Assembly: GCA_029778665.1 (NCBI GenBank) | Contig: JAKOPX010000339.1 | Coordinates: forward strand, 1 to 41,553 | Length of the DNA: 41,553 bases | Direction of reading: 5' to 3' | From: Bacillota bacterium | Lineage (GTDB): Bacteria; Bacillota; Clostridia; Acetivibrionales; DTU013 | Part shown: positions 35,238 through 41,553 of the stretch, piece after piece | Layout of the letters: each line of letters opens with the position of its first letter | Position numbering within the stretch: position 1 is the stretch's first letter | Notes under the pieces: generated by a model | What the model saw: the letters and a program-made list of their open reading frames with translations, nothing else | Database searches by the model: none | What the model was told of the DNA's origin: nothing | Translations under genes and position numbers: made by a program

Positions 35238-36158
35238 ATGAGAGAAACAGACCTGTCGGTGGATATTTGCGGGGTAAAACTCAAAAACCCAGTTATAGCG
35301 GCTTCAGGCACCTTCGGCTTCGGAAGGGAGCATGCCTGCTATGTGGATCTGAACAAAATCGGCGGTATAAGCGTCAAAGGACTGACGCTCAGGCCAAGGG
35401 AGGGCAATAAACCTCCGCGGGTCGCGGAGACTCCTGCGGGAATGCTCAACAGCGTAGGACTGCAGAATCCCGGGGTCAGGCATTTCATTGAAAATGAAAT
35501 ACCGTTCCTGCGGCAGTATTCAACAGCAATCATTGCAAATATTGCCGGCAATACGATAGAGGAATACTGTGAAATGGCTGAGATACTTTCAGATGCCGAT
35601 ATCGATGCGATAGAGCTCAATGTGTCCTGTCCCAATGTAAAGGCCGGATGTGTCGCTTTTGGGAACACAACGGAGGGAATTTCGGAGATCACCTCACAGG
35701 TCAGGAAGTATTGCCGGAAACCGCTCATTGTAAAGCTGACGCCGAACGTGACCAGTATTTCCGATATCGCGGCAGCAGCGGAGGCCGCGGGTGCTGATGC
35801 GATATCGCTGATAAATACGCTGCTTGGAATGGCGATAGATATAGAAACGAGAAGGCCCATACTTGCCAATAATACAGGCGGGCTTTCAGGGCCTGCAGTT
35901 AAACCTGTAGCGGTGAGGATGGTATATGAGGTCAGCAGGACAGTCAAAATACCCGTTATTGGCATGGGAGGCATCTTCACAGGAAGCGATGCTGTGGAAT
36001 TCCTGATTGCCGGAGCCTCGGCCGTAATGGTGGGAACTGCGAACCTTGTTTACCCGGATGCCTGCATAAAGGTATGTGAAGGCATTGAACAATATATGAA
36101 GAGGCACGGTTTCAGCAGAGTTGCCGATATCACAGGCAGTCTCATACTGAACACATGA
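35238..36158 (+). CDS. pyrD: Dihydroorotate dehydrogenase, class 1B catalytic subunit
   Basis: This is a 306-residue FMN enzyme that oxidises dihydroorotate to orotate, working as a heterotetramer with PyrK. Motifs are ASGTFGFGRE, RVAETPAGMLNSVGLQNPG, ELNVSCPNVKAGC with the catalytic-site cysteine used by class 1B, and GMGGIFTGSDAVEFLIAGAS for FMN phosphate. The second of two adjacent ATGs (35238) is chosen because GGAGG (35228-35232) is five bases away. A histidine phosphatase gene starts 16 bases after the stop. Confidence 0.95.
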   Translation: MRETDLSVDICGVKLKNPVIAASGTFGFGREHACYVDLNKIGGISVKGLTLRPREGNKPPRVAETPAGMLNSVGLQNPGVRHFIENEIPFLRQYSTAIIANIAGNTIEEYCEMAEILSDADIDAIELNVSCPNVKAGCVAFGNTTEGISEITSQVRKYCRKPLIVKLTPNVTSISDIAAAAEAAGADAISLINTLLGMAIDIETRRPILANNTGGLSGPAVKPVAVRMVYEVSRTVKIPVIGMGGIFTGSDAVEFLIAGASAVMVGTANLVYPDACIKVCEGIEQYMKRHGFSRVADITGSLILNT

Positions 36159-36174
36159 ACGGCGGGGTGATATC

Positions 36175-36876
36175 TTGAAGACAAGGCTTATATTCGTCAG
36201 GCATGCCGAGGCATTGGGAAACAAAATCAGGCGGTTCCACGGATGGACCGATTCGGGTATTACTGAAAAGGGTCATCTTCAGGCGGAACGCGTGGCGCAA
36301 AGGCTGAAAGATACCGACATCGACGTACTGTATTCCAGCAGCCTCAAAAGAGCGGTGCAGACTGCCGAATATATCGCGAAAGCCAAGAAGCTGCCGGTCA
36401 TAACATCGGAGAAACTCAGGGAAATAAACGGCGGAGACTGGGAAGACGTAGCATGGAGCGAGCTAGAACAGCGGTGGCCTGACGAATATGATGCATGGGA
36501 AAACCAGCCCCACAGGCTCAAAATGCCTAACGGCGAGTCCATGGAAGAGTTCCAGGAGCGCCTTCTGTCAGAAGTCATGGCAATAATCAATAGGCATGAA
36601 GGAAAAAACATATGTATCGTGACACACGGCACGGCAATACGTGCCATGATCTGCCATTTCAGAAGCTGTACGCTGGAAGAGATGATAAATGTCCAATGGT
36701 GCGACAATACGGCCATAACAGTCATAGACCACGAAAACGGGGAGTTCACCATAGTGACGGAAGGTGATTCCGGCCATCTTGGCAGCGACCTCGGAACCAT
36801 CGTCAACCAGGACTGGTGGGAGGAATATATCAGGAAGAGTAAAATGCGCAGGGAACAGAAAAAAGATGATGCATAA
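36175..36876 (+). CDS. Histidine phosphatase family protein
   Basis: This is a 233-residue member of the phosphoglycerate mutase-like/CobC superfamily of histidine phosphatases. The nucleophile motif is IFVRHAEALGNK (RHA rather than the usual RHG). YSSSLKRAVQTAEYIA supplies an arginine, LREINGGDWED the acidic residue, and IVTHGTAIRAMICH the second catalytic histidine. The substrate is unknown. Its place inside the pyr unit might suggest a nucleotide or sugar phosphate, but that is only an inference. The start is a TTG at 36175 with GGGGTGAT upstream. The gene is 20 bases from the PyrE-like gene behind it. Confidence 0.88.
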   Translation: MKTRLIFVRHAEALGNKIRRFHGWTDSGITEKGHLQAERVAQRLKDTDIDVLYSSSLKRAVQTAEYIAKAKKLPVITSEKLREINGGDWEDVAWSELEQRWPDEYDAWENQPHRLKMPNGESMEEFQERLLSEVMAIINRHEGKNICIVTHGTAIRAMICHFRSCTLEEMINVQWCDNTAITVIDHENGEFTIVTEGDSGHLGSDLGTIVNQDWWEEYIRKSKMRREQKKDDA

Positions 36877-36896
36877 CATTACGGAGGATTGCAGAT

Positions 36897-37748
36897 ATGT
36901 CAGATGAAAAACTTATAAACTGGCTGTTTGAAACGAACGCGTTCAGGGTGTGTCCGGAAAATGAACCATTCTGGTATACATCCGGCACCATCGGGCCTTA
37001 CTACATAAACACTCATTTCCTGTATGGATCAGAAAGCAGCGCACTGGAACTGCTGAGGACCATAGATGACCTGAAACAGGACAGGCTGCGATGCCCTGAG
37101 AGACTGCTTGCAGTCATGGAAGAGAGATATGCGGGCAATACGGTCTACAGAGGCGTCATCGACAGTCTTCTGGATTTCATAAAGGACAACGTAGATACTG
37201 ATACTGTCGATTATGTATCCGGCGGCGAAAGAAGGGACTGGTTTTTTTCTCTCCTTGCTGCCAAAGGTCTCGGCAAGCCCCACTTAACCATATACAAGGA
37301 CCTCTCTGCTGTCATTACTGAAAATGGCGCAACGAGGGCAGCGGATTCAATAAACGGTGCCAGGGTGCTGCATATAGCCGATCTCATCACAGAAGCATCA
37401 AGCTATGAAAGGGCATGGATACCAGCTATAAAGAATTTATGCGGCAGGATGACCTGTACTGTTGTCATTGTCGACAGGATGCAGGGAGGATCCGGGGTGC
37501 TTGAAAAACACGAGGTACGCACCTTTGCAATGGTATCCATAGGTAAAAGCTTTTTCGACAAGGCTCTCGAAATGGGCAGGATAAATCATGCCCAGTACGA
37601 TATGCTCCTGAAATACGCTTCTGACCCGCACGGATCCATGAAAGCGTTCCTTGAAGAGCATCCTTGGTTTATCGAAAAAGCGCTTAACTCGGATGAACGT
37701 ACAAGGGAAAGGGCCCGGCACTGCATCGAGAACGGCATATACAGGTAA
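36897..37748 (+). CDS. Divergent orotate phosphoribosyltransferase-like protein
   Basis: This is a 283-residue protein whose pattern matches PyrE. NAFRVCPENEPFWYTSG and GPYYINTHFLYG resemble the start of OPRT. YVSGGERRDWFFSLLAAKGLGKPHLTIYKD matches the region before the flexible loop, and GARVLHIADLITEASSYERA aligns with the PRPP loop. In normal enzymes that loop reads like VLVDDVITTGGS. Here the first of the two acidic residues is alanine and the TG pair is TEA. The C-terminus has about 60 extra residues. GGAGG precedes the ATG. Its location after pyrD suggests it is, or derives from, pyrE, but whether it is active is open. Confidence 0.7.
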   Translation: MSDEKLINWLFETNAFRVCPENEPFWYTSGTIGPYYINTHFLYGSESSALELLRTIDDLKQDRLRCPERLLAVMEERYAGNTVYRGVIDSLLDFIKDNVDTDTVDYVSGGERRDWFFSLLAAKGLGKPHLTIYKDLSAVITENGATRAADSINGARVLHIADLITEASSYERAWIPAIKNLCGRMTCTVVIVDRMQGGSGVLEKHEVRTFAMVSIGKSFFDKALEMGRINHAQYDMLLKYASDPHGSMKAFLEEHPWFIEKALNSDERTRERARHCIENGIYR

Positions 37749-39176
37749 AGGCCGGCGACTGAGCAGAAACCAACGAAGCATGCAAGGCTGCAGGGAATGG
37801 AATTGATGCGAAAATGAAAGTGGAAGTAAATGCAAAAGTAGTTTCAGTTCTTGCGATCCTGATAATTGCGGTACTGTTAACAGTAACAGTTACCGGCTGT
37901 TCAGCGACAGGCGGAAATGATACGGAAAACCCTGCAGAGCAGACGGAGAACGGAACAGGAAAACACGAGGGAATACCTCCGGGTGAAAAAGGCGAAATCG
38001 GCAATGCAGGCGGCAAGAATGACAATACCGGCAGGGAAGAAAGCAGAACCGGTGATCCGTGCGCAAAAGATTGGGAGAGCGGAACCGGTAACAGCCATGT
38101 GCCTGAAGGGCCTGGCAGCATTTCTGAAAAACTTGGGAAGATGAGCCTCGATGAGAAAATAGGGCAGATGTTCATAATAGGAGTGGATGGAACATCTGTG
38201 GATGAGGACATGAAAAACGTGATCAACTCCCGGAAACCCGGGGGTATTATTCTTTTCAGCGGCAATATAACTGGTCCGGAACAGCTCACTGATTTCATGA
38301 ACGCCATGAAAGCGGCCAATTCGGGCAATATACCGCTTTTTGTCTCAATAGACGAGGAAGGATGACGCATAACCCGGCTGCCGGAACAGTTGACAGCGCT
38401 GCCTTCTGCCATGTCCGTAGGTGAGATTGATGATGCTGCTTTCACGTACAGGATCGGCAGGCTGCTCGCTGCAAAGATAAAGGCTTTCGGCATCAATATG
38501 GACTTTGCGCCGGTTCTTGACATCTTCAGCAATCCGAACAATACCGTTATAGGCGACAGGGCATACGGTACGACTCCACAGTCGGTCGAAAAGCACGGGA
38601 TACAGGTGATGAAAGGACTGCGCGATGAAGGAATCGTTGCTGTGGTCAAGCATTTCCCGGGCCATGGAGACACGGATGCCGACTCCCATTACGGACTGCC
38701 TTCAGTTGGGCATAATAAAGACAGGCTGGCCGGCTTCGAACTTATCCCGTTCAGAAAGGCTTTCAGTGAAGACGCGGACGCTGTGATGGTCGCACATATA
38801 CTTGTGGAGTCACTGGACCGCGATCTGCCGGCTTCGCTTTCGCCCGTGATCATAGGCGGCCTGCTCAGGGAAGAGATGGGTTTTGATGGTGTCGTGATAA
38901 CGGACGACATGACCATGAGAGCGATAACCGACAATTTTGACATTGGCGAAGCGGCTGTAAGATCAGTCGTTGCAGGCAGCGATATCATACTCGTATGTCA
39001 CGGGCGCGACAGGCAGGCTGAAGCCATGGATGCAGTAAAAAAAGCAGTTGAAGAAGGCGTCATCGATGAGGCAAGGATCGACGAGAGCGTTGCGAGGATA
39101 CTGAAGCTCAAGGAGAAATACGGACTGAATGACAATGCTGTCGGATATCCCGATGTTGACAGGCTCAATGAAAAAA

Positions 39177-39205
39177 TTGAAGGGGTATTGTCGAAATGGT
39201 ATAAT
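39177..39205 (+). promoter_or_regulatory. Promoter for miaB-mutS inside the end of nagZ
   Basis: TTGAAG (39177-39182) and a perfect TATAAT (39200-39205) are 17 bases apart, 54 bases before the miaB start. Confidence 0.65.
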
Positions 39206-39220
39206 TCGAAATGGTATAAT
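39191..39220 (+). repeat. 15-bp tandem duplication
   Basis: TCGAAATGGTATAAT occurs twice in a row without mismatch. It encodes SKWYN twice at the end of the glycosidase, and each copy holds a TATAAT. Confidence 0.95.
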
Positions 39221-39259
39221 GATAACTAATCAACAGGCAATGGTTACAGGAGGCAGAAA

Positions 39260-40669
39260 TTGGCTGTAAGAGAAAGCAACATCGTATCGGAAGATGAAAT
39301 AACAAGGCAGGAAACTTTCATGCATTCCGTCAGGGAACTGGATCCGGGGGCCGACAGAAAATATTTCATCCACACTTTCGGCTGCCAGATGAACGAGAAC
39401 GATTCTGAGAAGCTGGCGGGAATGCTTGAATCCATGGGATACAGGCGTACCGATGACCCTGAAGGCTCAGACCTTATCCTGTTCAACACATGCTGTGTAA
39501 GGGAACATGCTGAACAGAAGGTATACGGCCACCTGGGCAGGCTGAAACCTCTCAAGGCCCGCAGGCCCGGGCTGGTGATCGCTGTATGCGGATGCATGAT
39601 GCAGCAGGAAGAGGTCGTTGCGCATATACTTGAAAAATACAGCCACGTGGATCTTATTTTCGGGACCCACAATCTGCACAGGTTCCCGGAGCTTTTGTAC
39701 AATGCCATAACTGGTGATGCTCCGGTCACCGATATAAGCTCCGGTGACGGACTGATAGCAGAGGGGCTCCCGATCAGGCGCGAACACGGTGTGAAGGCCT
39801 GGCTCACGATAATGTACGGCTGCAATAACTTCTGCTCTTACTGCATCGTTCCGTATGTCAGAGGGCGCGAAAGGAGCCGCAGGATGTCTGATATCCTCGA
39901 CGAAGCAAGGCTTCTTGCGCGTCAGGGATACAGGGAGATCACGCTCCTGGGTCAGAATGTGAACTCATACGGGCTCGACAGGAATGACGGGAGCAGTTTT
40001 GCGGCACTGCTTCGCAGCCTGGAGGAAGTTGACGGGATAGAAAGGATCCGTTTCATGACTTCCCATCCCAAGGATCTGTCGGACGAGCTTATCCTCGCCA
40101 TGAGAGACTGCAGCAAGGTGTGTGAGCACCTGCATCTGCCGGTACAGGCAGGGAGCAACAGGATACTCGCTGAAATGAACAGGAAATATACGCGCGAACA
40201 CTATTTTGACCTTGTGGACAGGGTCAGGGAACAGATTCCCGGCATTTCGATCACCACGGATATAATAGTCGGGTTCCCGGGAGAAACGGAAGAGGACTTC
40301 GGGCAGACGCTGGACCTAGTTGAAAGGGTCAGGTTCGACTATGCATATACTTTCCTTTATTCCAGGAGGACAGGCACTCCTGCGGCCAAAAAAGCTGAAC
40401 AGGTAAGCGAGGATGTAAAGAAGAAAAGGTTCGATGAACTTCTGAAACTCCAGAACAGTATCAGCGGCGAAATAAATGAAAAGCTTGCCGGGACTGTCAC
40501 CGAGATACTTGTGGAAGGTCCCAGCAAAAACAATATCAGGATGATGACGGGACGAACGAGAACAAACAAGATAGTGAATTTTGCGGGAGGTTCCGAACTG
40601 GCCGGAAAAATTGTCTACGTGAGGATAGACCGGACCGGCACGTGGTCACTTGACGGCACGCTTGTCTGA
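39260..40669 (+). CDS. miaB: tRNA-2-methylthio-N6-dimethylallyladenosine synthase MiaB
   Basis: This is a 469-residue radical SAM methylthiotransferase that adds a methylthio group to i6A37 of tRNAs reading U-starting codons. The N-terminal UPF0004 domain has its three cluster cysteines (FGCQMNEND, NTCCVREHA, VCGCMMQQ). The radical SAM motif is C188-x3-C192-x2-C195 (CNNFCSYC). LHLPVQAGSNRIL is a MiaB landmark, and a C-terminal TRAM domain (ILVEGPSKNN) binds RNA. AGGAGG lies five bases before the TTG start. mutS begins 82 bases after the stop, the classic miaB-mutS order of Firmicutes. Confidence 0.95.
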   Translation: MAVRESNIVSEDEITRQETFMHSVRELDPGADRKYFIHTFGCQMNENDSEKLAGMLESMGYRRTDDPEGSDLILFNTCCVREHAEQKVYGHLGRLKPLKARRPGLVIAVCGCMMQQEEVVAHILEKYSHVDLIFGTHNLHRFPELLYNAITGDAPVTDISSGDGLIAEGLPIRREHGVKAWLTIMYGCNNFCSYCIVPYVRGRERSRRMSDILDEARLLARQGYREITLLGQNVNSYGLDRNDGSSFAALLRSLEEVDGIERIRFMTSHPKDLSDELILAMRDCSKVCEHLHLPVQAGSNRILAEMNRKYTREHYFDLVDRVREQIPGISITTDIIVGFPGETEEDFGQTLDLVERVRFDYAYTFLYSRRTGTPAAKKAEQVSEDVKKKRFDELLKLQNSISGEINEKLAGTVTEILVEGPSKNNIRMMTGRTRTNKIVNFAGGSELAGKIVYVRIDRTGTWSLDGTLV

Positions 40670-40751
40670 CCCGTGAGTCTTGGGGCCGGACAGCCTGAAA
40701 TGCGGTTGCCCGCAAATGAACATAAGATATCTACAAGTGAGGTCGATACTT

Positions 40752-41553
40752 TTGTCAGTTACCCCAATGATGCAGCAATATCTGGACATAAAAGAACAAT
40801 ATAAAGACTGCATTCTCATGTTCAGGCTCGGCGACTTCTATGAGATGTTTTTCGACGATGCAGTGGTTGCGTCAAGGGAACTGGAAATTGCGCTGACCGG
40901 CAGGGATTGTGGACTTGAAGAGCGGGCACCGATGTGCGGAGTGCCCTATCACTCAGTGGATGGCTATATCGCACGGCTTATCCAGAGAGGTTACAAGGTA
41001 GCCATCTGCGAGCAGATGGAAGACCCGTCGCAGGCAAAGGGTCTCGTAAAGCGCGAAGTCGTGCGCGTCGTGACCCCCGGCACTGTCACTGACACGGCGA
41101 TGCTGGATGAGAAGAAGAACAACTACCTGGTGTCCATATATGCAAAAAAGCATATGTACGGTTTTGCAGCAGTGGACGTTTCCACGGGCTATTTTGCCAC
41201 AACGAGGATCACATGGGGCAATACGCCGGGCAAACTTTTCGACGAAATTGCCAGGTATTCCCCTGCAGAAATCATAGTAAACCGCAGATTCCTTGAATCA
41301 AAGGATGCGGCCGTACAGCTCAGAAACAGGTTTGGCGCCTTTATAACCCAACTGGACGAAAACTGTTACGAAGATGGATTCTGCAATGAACTGCTGCGCA
41401 GGCATTTCGGACCTGGAGCAATCCCGGAGGATGAGGCGGAGCTCTGCATCAATGCGTCCGGAGCGCTGCTGCATTACCTGGAGCAGACACAGAAATCGAG
41501 TCTTGACCACATACAGCAGATCACTCCTTACAAGATCGAAGAATACATGATAC
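40752..41553 (+). CDS. mutS: DNA mismatch repair protein MutS (5' part only)
   Basis: The gene runs off the right edge after 267 codons. The visible part is the mismatch-recognition domain and the connector. TPMMQQYLDIKEQYKDCILM leads into FRLGDFYEMFFDDA, whose FYE segment contains the Phe and Glu that touch the mispaired base. CGVPYHSVDGYIARLI, VAICEQMEDPSQAKG and VVRVVTPGTVTD follow. The ATPase domain lies outside. A TTG at 40752 is chosen as start: GTGAGG (about 40737-40742) is nine bases upstream, and the first ATG (40767) begins only at the second Met of the conserved TPMMQQ. Probably cotranscribed with miaB. Confidence 0.95.
   Translation, partial: MSVTPMMQQYLDIKEQYKDCILMFRLGDFYEMFFDDAVVASRELEIALTGRDCGLEERAPMCGVPYHSVDGYIARLIQRGYKVAICEQMEDPSQAKGLVKREVVRVVTPGTVTDTAMLDEKKNNYLVSIYAKKHMYGFAAVDVSTGYFATTRITWGNTPGKLFDEIARYSPAEIIVNRRFLESKDAAVQLRNRFGAFITQLDENCYEDGFCNELLRRHFGPGAIPEDEAELCINASGALLHYLEQTQKSSLDHIQQITPYKIEEYMI

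Larger units (their letters stand above)
37814..39229 (+). pseudogene. nagZ: Family 3 beta-N-acetylhexosaminidase lipoprotein, interrupted by an in-frame TGA
   Basis: The frame encodes a full NagZ-like glycoside hydrolase family 3 lipoprotein except for a TGA at codon 184 (38363-38365). The signal peptide ends in the lipobox VTGC. A Gly/Glu/Asn-rich linker precedes the domain start MSLDEKIGQMFIIG. The stop falls where the family reads DxEGGR: the window has DEEG-stop-RITRLP, so one base (GGA to TGA) explains it. After it come FAPVLDIF, the motif KHFPGHGDTDADSHYG (from codon 279) and ITDDMTM with the nucleophile aspartate (codon 364). Active members remove N-acetylglucosamine from cell-wall fragments. 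No strong ribosome site precedes the ATG. Sequencing error is possible. Confidence 0.85.

Noticed and set aside
38363..38365. TGA as selenocysteine in the NagZ-like gene
   Set aside because: The family has a conserved glycine at this position, one base away from TGA, and many genes here terminate with TGA.

Overview
The window looks like a chromosomal segment of an endospore-forming member of the Clostridia (Bacillota). The evidence is a SCIFF-peptide radical SAM maturase next to secDF, the dnaG-rpoD pair, an RNase Y / YmdB / SpoVS neighbourhood, a PyrR-type attenuated pyrimidine operon, class A RNase P RNA, purine-rich Shine-Dalgarno sites and frequent TTG/GTG starts. TAA, TAG and TGA all serve as ordinary terminal stops, so the standard code applies. 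There are no phage genes, transposases, CRISPR arrays or toxin systems. This is almost entirely housekeeping sequence.

Layout. 1-3660: end of scfB, an HD-domain hydrolase, then secD-secF behind a strong sigma-A promoter and closed by a terminator. 3731-6271: nitroreductase, a small convergent membrane protein, an HD-GYP phosphodiesterase gene broken by an in-frame TAG, and a small conserved-looking protein. 6317-9551: dnaG-rpoD behind a probable sigma-H promoter. 9649-9883: tRNA-Asn and a CAU-anticodon tRNA as one transcription unit. 9883-12124: a possible small minus-strand gene, trmK, a Nif3-family gene and rnpB. 12170-14314 (minus): a chemoreceptor. 14549-18775: ftsK/spoIIIE and a membrane-anchored TPR protein. 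18829-22761: rny with a structured leader, ymdB, a decayed MORN-repeat gene on the minus strand, and spoVS behind a full-consensus sigma-H promoter. 22853-26917: pgeF, a peptide-binding lipoprotein, lspA, rluD. 27045-37748: the pyr operon, pyrR-pyrB-pyrC-pyrF-carB-pyrK-pyrD, followed by a histidine phosphatase and a divergent orotate phosphoribosyltransferase-like gene. 37814-39229: a family 3 glycosidase lipoprotein gene broken by an in-frame TGA. 39260-41553: miaB and the start of mutS, probably driven by a promoter inside the end of the glycosidase gene.

How the genes work together. The pyr operon makes UMP and is controlled by one PyrR attenuator whose alternative hairpins can be drawn. 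carA is missing from the cluster, and the only pyrE candidate has an altered PRPP loop. Two likely sigma-H promoters place spoVS and the primase/primary sigma operon under early sporulation control.

No wholly new multi-gene system stands out. The most unusual items are two full-length genes each broken by one nonsense codon, the decayed MORN gene, the altered PyrE-like protein, the apparent ATT start and structured leader of rny, the poly-asparagine N-terminus of the primary sigma factor, and a 15-bp tandem duplication that overlaps the probable miaB promoter.
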